The notes under the pieces are model-generated. The model had not been told where the DNA came from and searched no databases. It was given only the letters and a program-made list of their open reading frames with translations. A program made the position numbers and the translations under genes. Of a stretch of 64,000 nt of DNA, positions 18,587 through 28,304 are shown piece by piece. This DNA comes from Novosphingobium sp. 28-62-57 (lineage in GTDB: Bacteria > Pseudomonadota > Alphaproteobacteria > Sphingomonadales > Sphingomonadaceae), in NCBI GenBank assembly GCA_002256985.1, contig NCGO01000018.1:40462-104461 (forward strand), written 5' to 3'. Numbering within the stretch: position 1 is the first letter of the stretch; each line of letters begins with the position of its first letter.

Positions 18587-20607
18587 TGTTCAAGAAAATC
18601 CTCATCGCCAACCGTGGTGAAATTGCCTGCCGTGTGATCAAGACGGCCCGCCGCATGGGTATTGCCACCGTCGCGGTCTATTCGGATGCCGATGCGCGCG
18701 CGCCGTTCGTGCAGATGGCCGATGAAGCCGTGCACATCGGCCCTGCGCCTGCCGCGCAGTCCTACCTGATCGCTGACAAGATCATCGCAGCGTGCAAGCA
18801 GACGGGTGCGGATGCGGTGCATCCGGGCTACGGCTTCCTGTCAGAGCGTACCTCGTTTGCCGAAGCGCTGGCGGCTGAAGGCATCGCCTTTGTCGGCCCT
18901 CCGGTGAATGCCATTGCCGCGATGGGCGACAAGATCGAATCCAAGAAGCTGGCGATGAAGGCAGGCGTCAACGTCGTGCCCGGTTTTGTGGGCGAGATCG
19001 AGGATACCGAACATGCCGTGCGCATTTCGGAAGAAATCGGCTATCCGGTGATGATGAAGGCCTCTGCTGGCGGCGGCGGCAAGGGCATGCGCCTTGCCTA
19101 TTCCGAGCAGGACGTGCGCGAGGGCTTTGAAGCGACCAAGCGCGAAGGGCTGAACTCGTTCGGCGATGACCGCGTGTTCATCGAGAAGTTCATCCTCAAC
19201 CCGCGCCACATCGAGATCCAGATCCTCGGCGACCAGCACGGCAACATTCTGTACCTGAACGAGCGTGAATGCTCGATCCAGCGCCGCCATCAGAAGGTGG
19301 TGGAAGAAGCGCCTTCGCCCTTCGTCACGCCCAAGATGCGCAAGGCCATGGGCGAACAGTGCGTCGCGCTGGCCCGCGCGGTGGGCTATTACTCGGCAGG
19401 CACGGTGGAACTGATCGTTTCGGGCGCGGACCCCTCAGGCGAGAGCTTCTACTTCCTCGAAATGAACACCCGCCTGCAGGTGGAGCATCCTGTCACCGAA
19501 GCCATCACCGGCATCGACCTTGTCGAACAGATGATCCGCGTGGCCGCTGGCGAGAAGCTGGCGTTGACGCAGGATGATGTGAAGATCGACGGCTGGGCCA
19601 TCGAAAACCGCGTCTATGCCGAAGACCCCTATCGCGGCTTCCTGCCCTCCACTGGCCGCCTGATCCGCTATCAGCCGCCACTGGCAGGCTGGACTGACGA
19701 TGGGCACGCCAATGGCCGTCGCGGTGTGGACGGCGTGCGCGTGGACGATGGCGTCTATGAAGGCGGCGAAGTTTCGATGTTCTATGACCCGATGATCGCG
19801 AAGCTGATCACGTGGGGGGAAACGCGCGATGAAGCAGCGGACAAGCAGATCGCGGCATTGGATGCGTTTGAAATCGAAGGGCTTGGCCATAACATCGATT
19901 TCGTCTCGGCCATCATGCAGCACCCGCGCTTCCGCTCGGGCGAACTGACCACGGGCTTCATCGCCGAGGAATATCCGGAGGGCTTCCACGGGGCAGCTAC
20001 TTCGGACGAATTGAAAGAGACACTGGCCGCGCTGGCAGGCTTCCTCGCCACCGCCCGCGCCGACCGCGCCCGCCGCGTCGACCAGCAACTGGGTGACGAG
20101 CTTGATCCGCCTTACGAATGGGCAGTGAAGATCGGCGATACGACGTATGCCGTCACGCTCGACGAAGATGAAGTGACGGTTGACGGCAAGGCCATCGACC
20201 TCGCGCTGGAATACACGCCGGGTGACCGGATCGTGCATTGCGAGATCGACGACAAGCCGCTGTCGGTAAAGGTCGAACCCACCCGCGCCGGCTTCAAGCT
20301 GACCACGCGCGGCGCGATTCAGCAGGTGCAGGTCCTGCCCGCCCACATCGCGCCGTACACGCAGCACATGATCGAAAAGATCCCGCCCGATCTTTCGAAG
20401 TTCCTGATCTGCCCGATGCCGGGCCTGCTCGTCACGCTCAACGTGGGCGAGGGCGATACGGTGGAAGCGGGCCAGCCATTGGCCGTGGTCGAAGCGATGA
20501 AGATGGAAAACATCCTGCGCGCGGAGAAGGCGGGCAAGGTGAAGTCGGTCAATGCCAAGGCGGGTGATAGCTTGGCCGTGGATGCGATCATTCTTGAGAT
20601 GGAGTGA
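18586..20607 (+). CDS. pccA: propionyl/acetyl-CoA carboxylase alpha subunit (biotin carboxylase + BCCP)
   Basis: A 673-residue protein with, in order, a biotin carboxylase domain (KILIANRGEIACRV, ATP-grasp glycine loop KASAGGGGKGMR, EMNTRLQVEHPVTE), a BT linker domain at about 500-590, and a C-terminal biotinyl domain with VVEAMKMENIL, the lysine being biotinylated. The alpha subunit carboxylates its own biotin for transfer by PccB. The order and length fit PccA. It is intact, while the presumed partner pccB at 11394 is broken in this sequence. The start overlaps the stop of the small membrane protein gene. Confidence 0.92.
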   Translation: MFKKILIANRGEIACRVIKTARRMGIATVAVYSDADARAPFVQMADEAVHIGPAPAAQSYLIADKIIAACKQTGADAVHPGYGFLSERTSFAEALAAEGIAFVGPPVNAIAAMGDKIESKKLAMKAGVNVVPGFVGEIEDTEHAVRISEEIGYPVMMKASAGGGGKGMRLAYSEQDVREGFEATKREGLNSFGDDRVFIEKFILNPRHIEIQILGDQHGNILYLNERECSIQRRHQKVVEEAPSPFVTPKMRKAMGEQCVALARAVGYYSAGTVELIVSGADPSGESFYFLEMNTRLQVEHPVTEAITGIDLVEQMIRVAAGEKLALTQDDVKIDGWAIENRVYAEDPYRGFLPSTGRLIRYQPPLAGWTDDGHANGRRGVDGVRVDDGVYEGGEVSMFYDPMIAKLITWGETRDEAADKQIAALDAFEIEGLGHNIDFVSAIMQHPRFRSGELTTGFIAEEYPEGFHGAATSDELKETLAALAGFLATARADRARRVDQQLGDELDPPYEWAVKIGDTTYAVTLDEDEVTVDGKAIDLALEYTPGDRIVHCEIDDKPLSVKVEPTRAGFKLTTRGAIQQVQVLPAHIAPYTQHMIEKIPPDLSKFLICPMPGLLVTLNVGEGDTVEAGQPLAVVEAMKMENILRAEKAGKVKSVNAKAGDSLAVDAIILEME

Positions 20608-20622
20608 TTTTCCAGATGTTCG

Positions 20623-20705
20623 TCATTGCGAGCGCAGCGAAGCAATCCAGTGCGGTTTATCCCGACTCTGGATTGCTTCGTCAGCTTCGCCTCCTCGCAA
20701 TGACG
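20623..20705. repeat. REP-like inverted repeat
   Basis: CATTGCGAGCGCAGCGAAGC..CTGGATTGCTTCG..CTCGCAATGACG forms a long imperfect hairpin between the convergent genes pccA and the FAD oxidase. It may serve as a transcription stop for both. I see only one copy in this window. Confidence 0.75.
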
Positions 20706-20722
20706 AAGGTTGATCGAATTGG

Positions 20723-22126
20723 CTAAATTCGGAAAATCTTGCCCGGATTGAACAGGTTGTCCGGGTCCAGCGCCTGCTTGATCGTGCGCATCACATCCAC
20801 CGCACCCTCGCCCAGTTCATCGATCAGGCACTGCTGCTTGCCAATGCCGATGCCGTGTTCGCCGGTGCAAGTGCCGTCCATCGCCAGCGCGCGGGCGACC
20901 ATGCGGTGGTTGAGCGCTTCGACCTCGGCCATCTCCTCCGGCACGTTCGGATCGATCGAGAAGATCAGGTGGAAATTTCCATCACCCACATGCCCGACGA
21001 TGGTGGCGGGCACGCTGCACACATCCAGCTCGGCCCGGGTGGCGAGGATACACTCGGCCAGACGGCTCATCGGCACGCATACATCGGTCGTCAGGCCAAT
21101 AGCGCCGGGGCGTAGGGCGATGGCGGCGTAATAGGCCTCGTGCCGCGCGCGCCACAGGCGGTTGCGGTCTTCGGCCAGCGTGGCCCACTGAAACTCACCG
21201 CCGCCATTGGCCGCCGCCAGCGCCTTCACCGTCTCCACCTGCTCGGCCACGCCCGCCGTGCTGCCGTGGAATTCGAAAAACAGCGTCGGCACTTCGGGCA
21301 GGTCCAGCTTGCTGCGCAAATTCACCGCGCGCACCTGCATCGCATCGAGCAGTTCGATCCGCGCCATCGGCACGCTGCAGTGGAAAGCCTGCACCACCGT
21401 CTCTACCGCACCCGCCAAAGTTTCGAACGGGCAGGTAGCGGCCAGGATCGCTTCGGGCACCGGGTGCAGCCGCAGCGTGATGCCGGTGATGACGCCTAGC
21501 GTGCCTTCAGACCCGATGTAGAGGCGCGTCAGATCATACCCGGCGGCAGACTTCTTCGCCCGCCTGCCGGTGCGGATAACCTTGCCCTGCGCGGTGACGA
21601 CTTCCAGCCCCAGGACCGCCTCGCGCATCGTGCCATAACGCACCGCGTTGGTCCCCGAAGCCCGCGTCGCGGCCATGCCGCCGATGGTGGCGTTCGCGCC
21701 CGGATCGATCGGAAAGAACAGGCCGGTATCGCGCAAATGCGCGTTCAGCGCCTCGCGCCGGATGCCGGGCTGCACGGTGCAATCAAAGTCTGCGTGGTTC
21801 ACGCTCAGCACCGCGTCCATGCGCGACAGGTCAAGGCTCACCCCACCTTTCAGCGGCAGCGTATGCCCCTCCAGCGATGTTCCCGCGCCATAGGGCACGA
21901 TGGCCACGCCGCCCTCGCGGCACAAGTTCACGCAATCGACCACATCCAGTGTCGATCCGGCAAAGACCACCGCATCGGGCAGGACCGTGGCATATTGCGA
22001 TTCGCTGGCCCCATGCTGCGCGCGGATCGCCTCGCCTGTCTGGCAAGCCTCGCCAAAGCGCTGGGCCAGATGGTCGAGAAAGCCGGGAGGCAGCGGGCGC
22101 GGGGGGTGAGCCATGTTCATGTCCAT
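20723..22126 (-). CDS. FAD-linked oxidase, D-lactate dehydrogenase (cytochrome) type
   Basis: A 467-residue flavoprotein of the GlcD/DLD family. The FAD_binding_4 domain shows VPYGAGTSLEGHTLP and PGANATIGGMAA; the C-terminal FAD-linked oxidase domain ends with GTCTGEHGIGIGKQ and NLFNPGKIF. These enzymes oxidise D-lactate, glycolate or other 2-hydroxy acids and pass electrons to quinone or cytochrome c. GGTGGAG lies just before the ATG at 22126; ATGs at 22120 and 22114 are alternatives. A cytochrome c gene is divergent from it 156 bp away, which would suit the cytochrome-dependent type. Confidence 0.87.
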   Translation of the reverse strand: MDMNMAHPPRPLPPGFLDHLAQRFGEACQTGEAIRAQHGASESQYATVLPDAVVFAGSTLDVVDCVNLCREGGVAIVPYGAGTSLEGHTLPLKGGVSLDLSRMDAVLSVNHADFDCTVQPGIRREALNAHLRDTGLFFPIDPGANATIGGMAATRASGTNAVRYGTMREAVLGLEVVTAQGKVIRTGRRAKKSAAGYDLTRLYIGSEGTLGVITGITLRLHPVPEAILAATCPFETLAGAVETVVQAFHCSVPMARIELLDAMQVRAVNLRSKLDLPEVPTLFFEFHGSTAGVAEQVETVKALAAANGGGEFQWATLAEDRNRLWRARHEAYYAAIALRPGAIGLTTDVCVPMSRLAECILATRAELDVCSVPATIVGHVGDGNFHLIFSIDPNVPEEMAEVEALNHRMVARALAMDGTCTGEHGIGIGKQQCLIDELGEGAVDVMRTIKQALDPDNLFNPGKIFRI

Positions 22127-22282
22127 GACTCCACCTAGCGGGCAATTCCACCTTTTTGAATGCGCACGCCCTTTTGGCACTGGTGCAAAACTGTTCAGGC
22201 AGGATAAAGCGCACGGGCTTGATATACCGCCGGGAGCCTCACAGTGAGGCTTTGACGGGTTTAGAACAGGGCAGGTTTCCAG

Positions 22283-22675
22283 ATGGGCAAATTGACGGGT
22301 GCAGTGTTGATTGCAGGTCTCGCGGTTTCAGCGCTTGCGGGCGGAACAGCTTTTGCGCAGGCAAAGGGTGATCCGGTCGCGGGCAAGAAGGTGTTCATGC
22401 GCTGCGTTGCCTGCCACGCCGTTCAGCCTTCTGCCGGTCCGAAGATGGGGCCAAACCTTGCTGGCGTCGCTGGCCGCAAGGCCGGTGCTGTTGCCACCTT
22501 CAAGTATTCCGCAGCCATGAAGAAGGCCAATCTCAAATGGGATGACGCCACGCTCGACAAGTGGCTGGCCAAGCCTTCGGCCGTCGTTCCCGGCACCTCG
22601 ATGGCCTTTGCCGGGCTTTCAAACCCGGTCGAGCGTGCGAACGTGATCGCCTACCTCAAAAAGCCGGTCCCCTAA
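22283..22675 (+). CDS. periplasmic class I cytochrome c
   Basis: A 130-residue protein with a signal peptide ending at TAFAQA (about residue 26), one haem site CVACH (about residues 41-45) and a methionine ligand in PGTSMAF. It resembles cytochrome c2/c550 of alphaproteobacteria, which shuttle electrons to terminal oxidases. GGGCAGG precedes the ATG. It is divergent from a D-lactate-dehydrogenase-like gene, a possible donor, and its stop codon overlaps by four bases the end of the convergent sulfatase gene. Confidence 0.92.
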   Translation: MGKLTGAVLIAGLAVSALAGGTAFAQAKGDPVAGKKVFMRCVACHAVQPSAGPKMGPNLAGVAGRKAGAVATFKYSAAMKKANLKWDDATLDKWLAKPSAVVPGTSMAFAGLSNPVERANVIAYLKKPVP

Positions 22676-24609
22676 GGCGTCACGATATTGAAGGCAGGGT
22701 CCGGCTTGTCCAGCCAGCCGATCAGGCGGGCAAAGCCAGCCGGATCCCCTTCGATCTTCGCCTCACCCGAGGCGATTTTGGCCGCCAGCGGCTGTCCTGA
22801 AAACAGCGCGGCCAGCAAATCGGCATAGCGCACCGTCAAAGTCGCCTGCCGTCCCTCACGCAGGCCCGGACGGTGGATCAGCACCCCGTTGGCCACGCTC
22901 AGCGTATGGTGTGCGTCCTTGTCGGGGAACACGAACCCCAAAGTCACGGCACCATCGCCCGCTTTGGCCGGATCGAGCCTCACCGCCAGCACATCGAACA
23001 GATCGGAAGGCGGCAACTGGCTGACCAGCGCGGCCCCGCCAGTGGGATCGGACGCAGCAACGCCGTGTTCCAGTTCATCCGCGCCCGTCAGATACATGTT
23101 GCGCCACAGGGCATTTTCGCTCTGATAAGCCAGCTGCCGATAGGCGCGTGCCAACAGGGCCTTGGCGTCCGTATCGGTGCTGTCTGCAAAGATCACCTTG
23201 TCGAGCAGTTCGGCGGTCCAAGCGTAATCGCCCTTGGCAAAAGCCTCCTGCGCCAAAGCCTTCACGCGCATAGCGCCGCCCATCGCCTCGACATAACGTT
23301 TGCCTCCGGTCTCGGGCGGCAGTGGCGCAAGGTGAACCGGGTTGCCATCATACCAACCCATGTAGAACTGATAGACCGCGCGCGCATTGAAGCTGTACGA
23401 TCCGTAATAGGGCCGGTCGTACCACTGCTTGGCCAATGCCGGTGGCAGAGTCAGTGTCGCGGCGATTTCCGGCCCGGTCAGGCCCTTGTTCATCAGCCGC
23501 ACCGTCTGATCGTGCAAAAAGGCATAAGCATCGCGATGCTTGGCCAGATAGTCGGTAATTTCATCCGCACCAAAGCGGGGCCAGCCATGGCTGGTGATCA
23601 GCACTTCTGATCCGGCAAAGAAGTCGATTGCCTCGGTCAACCCCTGCGCCCATGCCTTGGCATCACGGATCACCGCACCGCGCGGGGTCAGGATGTTGTG
23701 CTGGGTGGCATTGGCGTTTTCGGCCAGATCGGCCACTTTCCAGTCGGGAAAGCCGAAATTCATTTCCGCTGGCGCTTCGGTGCCGGGTGTCACCTGAAAG
23801 CGGATGCGCACGCCATCGATGACCAGTTCGGTCCCGCTCTCGCTGATCTCGCGCGTGGGCGGCAACAGACTGCGCGTCCCGGCGGCCACACCCATGCCAA
23901 TGCCCGATCCCATCGAACCGTCCGGTCCCTTGGGCAGGCCAAGCCCGAACTGGTATCCGGCCCGGCGGCCCATGGCAGGCCCGGCGATCACGTTTTCGCT
24001 CACGGCGGCGCGCGTAAAGCCCTGCGGCGCAAGGATTGGCGCATCCTTCGCCATCAACCCGGCAAAGGCGCCGGCGCCGCCAAAGTGATCGACATGGCTG
24101 TGGGTATAGATCATCGCGGTCACCGGTAGCTTGGCAACTTTGGCTGCCACCAGGTCATAGGCGGCTGCTGCGGTTTCGGTTGCGGTCAGCGGATCGACCA
24201 CGATCCAGCCCTTGTCCCCGCGCACGAAGGTGATGTTGGCCACATCAAAGCCGCGCACTTGCCAGATGCGATCGGTAACCTTGAAAAGCCCCGCCTTGCC
24301 CAGGACCTGCGCGTGTCGCCACAAGCTGGGATGGACGCTTGCCGGAGCGGCCCCTTTGGCAAAGGCAAAGGCCGCAGTATCCCACACCGGCTTGCCCGCA
24401 GCATCGCGGATCAAGGGGTCGACACGCGTTGCAACAAAGCCCCGTGACGCGAAATCGAAATCGCGCCTGTCTGCCATTGGCAGTTCGGAAATTGCGGCCA
24501 GATTGGCCCGCTGCGTGGCGTCACTCGCCGATTGAGCCACGGCAGGCTGCGCGAACAGGAACAGGCTGGCGCTACCAAGTAGGCCAAGGTGCAGGGCGGC
24601 AAGACGCAT
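22672..24609 (-). CDS. secreted alkyl sulfatase (SdsA1/BDS1-like metallo-beta-lactamase)
   Basis: A 645-residue exported enzyme with a signal peptide (LLGSASLFLFAQPAVAQ). The metallo-beta-lactamase domain holds THSHVDHFGG, the HxHxDH dinuclear zinc motif. A dimerisation region follows, and a C-terminal SCP2-like domain (about residues 530-640) that binds the alkyl chain. Members hydrolyse alkyl sulfates such as SDS to alcohol and sulfate. GGGAGTG before the ATG at 24609 supports that start over one 12 bases upstream. Confidence 0.92.
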   Translation of the reverse strand: MRLAALHLGLLGSASLFLFAQPAVAQSASDATQRANLAAISELPMADRRDFDFASRGFVATRVDPLIRDAAGKPVWDTAAFAFAKGAAPASVHPSLWRHAQVLGKAGLFKVTDRIWQVRGFDVANITFVRGDKGWIVVDPLTATETAAAAYDLVAAKVAKLPVTAMIYTHSHVDHFGGAGAFAGLMAKDAPILAPQGFTRAAVSENVIAGPAMGRRAGYQFGLGLPKGPDGSMGSGIGMGVAAGTRSLLPPTREISESGTELVIDGVRIRFQVTPGTEAPAEMNFGFPDWKVADLAENANATQHNILTPRGAVIRDAKAWAQGLTEAIDFFAGSEVLITSHGWPRFGADEITDYLAKHRDAYAFLHDQTVRLMNKGLTGPEIAATLTLPPALAKQWYDRPYYGSYSFNARAVYQFYMGWYDGNPVHLAPLPPETGGKRYVEAMGGAMRVKALAQEAFAKGDYAWTAELLDKVIFADSTDTDAKALLARAYRQLAYQSENALWRNMYLTGADELEHGVAASDPTGGAALVSQLPPSDLFDVLAVRLDPAKAGDGAVTLGFVFPDKDAHHTLSVANGVLIHRPGLREGRQATLTVRYADLLAALFSGQPLAAKIASGEAKIEGDPAGFARLIGWLDKPDPAFNIVTP

Positions 24610-24693
24610 GATCACTCCCAATTCCCTTCTTTGAAGGGTTCCGTCAGGGAGTTTGCCTTTAATCGATCGATTAGGAAAGGGCGAAAGCGACCT

Positions 24694-24963
24694 TCAGCCA
24701 AACAGGCGCTGGACCCAGCCACGCTTGCGCGGAACAGGCATTTCCTGTCCGGTCAGGCGCATCAGATATTGGGCCAGCAGCATCGCCTGATTGCGCGTCA
24801 TCAGCAGATGATGTGTATCAACCGATCCGGGTGTCGGCTTTGCGCGTACGGTGGATTGCACGGTAAGCTGGATATTGCGCGAAATGGACTGGTGTCCCCA
24901 CCCGATCACCACGCCGGACAATTCCTGTGGCAGATCCTCTTCCTGTTGCTTCGCCGTGGCCAT
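24694..24963 (-). CDS. hypothetical small protein
   Basis: An 89-residue soluble protein with no signal peptide and a basic tail (PRKRGWVQRLFG). The ATG at 24963 has a GGGGAGAGGG site; a longer frame upstream only runs into a repeat. The middle contains SRNIQLTVQSTVRA, and the C-terminal half has an amphipathic helix (LMTRNQAMLLAQYLMRL). I do not recognise the family. It stands alone between the alkyl sulfatase and fatty acyl-AMP ligase genes, all on the minus strand. Confidence 0.6.
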   Translation of the reverse strand: MATAKQQEEDLPQELSGVVIGWGHQSISRNIQLTVQSTVRAKPTPGSVDTHHLLMTRNQAMLLAQYLMRLTGQEMPVPRKRGWVQRLFG

Positions 24964-24986
24964 TGCGCCCTCTCCCCAAACTTTGT

Positions 24987-25115
24987 TGGCGATTATCCCG
25001 TTCGCACACACAACTCTCAAATTCGTCATGCTGAACTTGGTTCAGCATCCATTTTGCCAATCAGACCAAAGCTCTAGGTCCAAAAATGGGTCCCGGATCA
25101 AATCCGGGGTGACGA
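24987..25115. repeat. intergenic repeat, family B copy 3 (partial) with a second repeat
   Basis: TTGGCGATTATCCCG, ACTCTCAAATTCGTC and ATGCTGAACTTGGTTCAGCAT match the 9550 copy almost exactly over about 68 bp, but the right arm is missing. It is replaced by GGGTCCCGGATCAAATCCGG at 25086-25107, related to the repeat at 18105. The rest of 25116-25242 shows nothing I can name. Confidence 0.75.
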
Positions 25116-25242
25116 AGATTGGAAAGCCGCAAGCAAACGGACTAAACGCGATCCTCAACAGGGACAGGAATCGCAAATGCTGGCTCTGGTCAAGCCATTT
25201 TGGTTCCTTTGATCATGGGCCTGTCCAATGGGTCAGGACAAG

Positions 25243-27000
25243 TCAGGCAGCCAGTTGATAGGGTGCGATCTCGCCCGTCAGGTACAGCTTCTTGGCTTTG
25301 GCCCGGCTCAGCTTGCCCGAACTGGTACGCGGCAGGGTGCGCGGCGGCACCAATTCCACCACGCAATTCATGCCGGTGATCGAACGCACCTTGTCGCGGA
25401 TCTGGTCGCGCAGTTTCACCCGCTCGACCGGATCGGACACGCGGCAATGCACCAGCACGGCAGGGGTTTCCTCGCCATTTTCGGTTTCGACCGAGAAGGC
25501 GGCAATGTCGCCCTGGTGGAAGCCCGGGAGCTGTTCCACCGCCCATTCGATGTCCTGCGGCCAGTGGTTCTTGCCGTTGATGATGATCATGTCCTTGGCG
25601 CGGCCCACGATGAACAGGTAACCCTGTTCATCGACATAGCCCATGTCGCCAGTGTCCAGCCAACCATCGACCATGCAGGCCTCTGTCGCTTCGGGATCGC
25701 GGAAATAGGAGTGCATGACCGACGATCCGCGGCACCACACTTTGCCGATGTGATGGTGGGCCAATTCTTGGCCGCTCTCGCCCCGGATCGCCAATTCCAT
25801 ACCCAGCACCGGCACGCCGCAATTGACCATCGCGCGATAGCGGGCAGGGCGTGAAAGATCGCGCGGACTGCCTGAAAGGCGCTCTTCTTCCACCAGCTCT
25901 ACGCGGATGCCTTCACCCGGCGGCATGACCGTCACGGCCAGCGTTGCTTCGGCGAGGCCATAGCTTGGCAGAAACGCATCGGCGCGGAAACCGGCCTCGG
26001 CAAAGGCATTGACGAAGCTTTGCATCACATCGGGCCGGATCATGTCTGCGCCATTGCCCGCCACGCGCCAGCGCGAAAGGTCGAACCGGTCGGCCACGTG
26101 GCTCTGGCTCGAAATGCGGCGGGCACAGATGTCATAGCCAAACGTGGGCGAGTAAGAGAGCGTGGTGCCCTGATTGCGGCTGATCAGATCGAGCCAGGCC
26201 AGCGGACGCCGCGCGAAATCTTCGGTTTTCAGGAAGTCGACCGAAACACCGTTGGCGATGGGTGACAGGAAGCAGCCGACCAGACCCATATCGTGATACC
26301 ACGGCAGCCACGACACGGCGCGGTCCGGATTGTCGATCTTCATGCCGTGTGAATGGCCCGCCAGATTGGCCAGCAGCGCGCGATGGGTTACGGCCACACC
26401 GTGGGGAAAGCGGGTCGATCCGCTGGAATATTGCAAATAGCTGATCGCATCGGGATCGGGCTTGGGCAGGTCGGTCGCGCTTTCCTCACTGGCGTGGAAT
26501 TCGTCCCACGAAAGCCCGGCGCAGCCTTGGCGGGCGGCAGCTGCGCCTGCCATTTCGGCGATTTCATCGGGATAGACCAGCATCTTGGGGTCCGAGCTGG
26601 AAAGCTGGACAGCCAATTGATCGATATAGCTTTCCTTGCCGCCAAAGCTGGTTGGCAGCGGCAGCGGCACGGGCCAGGCGCCAGCATACATCGCGCCGCA
26701 AAAGATGGCCGAAAAGTCGGGGCCGGTCTGCGCCACAAGTGCCACCCGGTCCCCCGGCTTCACACCCATCGCCAGCAGTTTGCGTGCGGCCACCAGCGCA
26801 TCTGCGCGCAGTTCGGAATAGGGATAAACCCGCGCCAGATTGCCGCGCGGATCGTGGAAGTTGAAGCCCAGCACGCCTTTGGCGGCATAGTCCAGCGCAT
26901 CGCAGAACGTATCGAAATCCGCATAGCGACGTGGCTGCACGTCGATATTCGGTGTGGGAACGAGGGCCGCCGGTGCGGCAACAGCGTTCAAAACAGTCAT
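25243..27000 (-). CDS. fatty acyl-AMP ligase (FAAL)
   Basis: A 585-residue adenylate-forming enzyme. It shows the P-loop-like YLQYSSGSTRFPHGVAVTH, SWLPWYHDMGLVG typical of FAALs, PSYGLAEATLA, WLDTGDMGY, GRAKDMIIINGKN and a C-terminal lysine motif SSGKLSRAK. FAALs activate fatty acids as acyl-adenylates and hand them to an acyl carrier protein rather than to CoA. No ACP or polyketide gene lies next to it, so it is a stand-alone ligase. A role in envelope or sphingolipid precursor supply is possible in this group but is an inference. Confidence 0.9.
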   Translation of the reverse strand: MTVLNAVAAPAALVPTPNIDVQPRRYADFDTFCDALDYAAKGVLGFNFHDPRGNLARVYPYSELRADALVAARKLLAMGVKPGDRVALVAQTGPDFSAIFCGAMYAGAWPVPLPLPTSFGGKESYIDQLAVQLSSSDPKMLVYPDEIAEMAGAAAARQGCAGLSWDEFHASEESATDLPKPDPDAISYLQYSSGSTRFPHGVAVTHRALLANLAGHSHGMKIDNPDRAVSWLPWYHDMGLVGCFLSPIANGVSVDFLKTEDFARRPLAWLDLISRNQGTTLSYSPTFGYDICARRISSQSHVADRFDLSRWRVAGNGADMIRPDVMQSFVNAFAEAGFRADAFLPSYGLAEATLAVTVMPPGEGIRVELVEEERLSGSPRDLSRPARYRAMVNCGVPVLGMELAIRGESGQELAHHHIGKVWCRGSSVMHSYFRDPEATEACMVDGWLDTGDMGYVDEQGYLFIVGRAKDMIIINGKNHWPQDIEWAVEQLPGFHQGDIAAFSVETENGEETPAVLVHCRVSDPVERVKLRDQIRDKVRSITGMNCVVELVPPRTLPRTSSGKLSRAKAKKLYLTGEIAPYQLAA

Positions 27001-27153
27001 GCGATACCCCGATGTTCTCTTCTATCGACCAACAGGCATCTGCGCGCCCGCTCATGAACCGCCCATTGCCTGAACGGCCCATTATTGGCCCGTGACGCAA
27101 AATACACGCAATCACGGCTCGGACGTTCTCATTTAACCCCGACTGTGGCACGA

Positions 27154-27747
27154 ATGTGGCGCATGGGCCGCTTCTCTTCCAATGATACGTCGCGCAGACG
27201 CGAACGGCCGACCGAGCGCAAGCCTCCGCGCCCGATCGATGCTGCGCGGTTGAACGAGATGGCGCTGGCCTATGTCGCGCGCTTTGCCACCAGCGGAGGC
27301 AAACTGGCCGACTATCTGAAACGCAAGCTGCGCGAGCGCGGCTGGGAAGGCGAGGGCGAGGCCGATATCGCCGGAATCGTCGCCCGGTTCGCGGAATTGG
27401 GCTATGTCGATGATGCCGGGTATGCGCGCGGCAAGGCGCAAAGCCTGTTGCGGCGCGGCTATGGCGTGCGGCGGATCGATCAGGCGCTGGGCGCTGCGGG
27501 CATTGCCGAAGAGGTGCGCGAAGATGCGCGCGGCAGCGAGGGTGAACGGCGGCGCGCGGCGCTGGTCATGGCGCGCAAGCGGCGGTTCGGCCCGTTTGGA
27601 GAGATTGGCAGGCTTGACCCGGCGCTGCGGGAAAAGCAGACCGCAGCCATGCTACGCGCCGGACACCCCCTTGCACATGTGCGCGCGGTGGTGAATGCCG
27701 TATCGGAGCAGGCGGTGGAAGAGTGGATCGATGAAGCAGATGACTAG
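27154..27747 (+). CDS. recX: regulatory protein RecX
   Basis: About 197 residues, basic, with the tandem three-helix repeats of RecX: ALAYVARFATSGGKLADYLKRKL then FAELGYVDDAGYARGKAQSLLRRGYG, and a degenerate third repeat. RecX binds RecA filaments and limits their activity. The start is uncertain: ATGs at 27154 and 27163 lack clear ribosome sites. The end overlaps the next gene by 17 bp in another frame. Confidence 0.82.
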   Translation: MWRMGRFSSNDTSRRRERPTERKPPRPIDAARLNEMALAYVARFATSGGKLADYLKRKLRERGWEGEGEADIAGIVARFAELGYVDDAGYARGKAQSLLRRGYGVRRIDQALGAAGIAEEVREDARGSEGERRRAALVMARKRRFGPFGEIGRLDPALREKQTAAMLRAGHPLAHVRAVVNAVSEQAVEEWIDEADD

Positions 27748-28231
27748 ATTGGCGGCATTTGCCGCTTTTGCGATACTGGCTGGCTGTTCACCCGGCACGG
27801 CAGACGCCGGGACGAAGGCTGCGACGACGGCGGCTACGGCTGATGTGGTCCATCCGATCTCTGGCCTGCAAGTGGCTCCGGTCACCGTGGTCAGCGGGAC
27901 TACGCGCCACGTGTTCAAATCCGAATTCGCGCGCAGTGCACCGGAACAGGCCAAGGGCCTCATGTTCCGCACCAGCCTTGGCGATGACGAGGCGATGATC
28001 TTTCTTCGCAATCCGCCTGATCGTGCCTCATTCTGGATGCGCAACACGGTGATTCCGCTCGATATCATCTACATCGGCCTTGACCGGCGCATCCTGAACA
28101 TTGCCGCCAATGCGGTGCCCTATGATGAAACGCCGCTGCTCTCGGCCGGGCCGACGCTGGCCGTGTTCGAGATCAACGGCGGCCTTGCGGCCAAGCTTGG
28201 CATAAAGCCGGGCGACAAGGTGGAATGGTAA
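27731..28231 (+). CDS. DUF192 family lipoprotein
   Basis: A 166-residue protein with a lipoprotein signal (AFAILAGCS, Cys at about residue 20), then a low-complexity linker and a DUF192 domain: GLMFRTSLGDDEAMIF, FWMRNTVIPLDIIYI and GIKPGDKVEW. The function of the family is not established. GGAAGAG precedes the ATG at 27731. The gene overlaps the 3' end of recX by 17 bp and is likely cotranscribed with it. Confidence 0.87.
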   Translation: MKQMTRLAAFAAFAILAGCSPGTADAGTKAATTAATADVVHPISGLQVAPVTVVSGTTRHVFKSEFARSAPEQAKGLMFRTSLGDDEAMIFLRNPPDRASFWMRNTVIPLDIIYIGLDRRILNIAANAVPYDETPLLSAGPTLAVFEINGGLAAKLGIKPGDKVEW

Positions 28232-28304
28232 AGCGGATTCACCCGGCAAATGGGCGCAGTACCCGCTTGCCGACTCCCCCTCTGAACGGCTAAGCGCGGG
28301 CACC

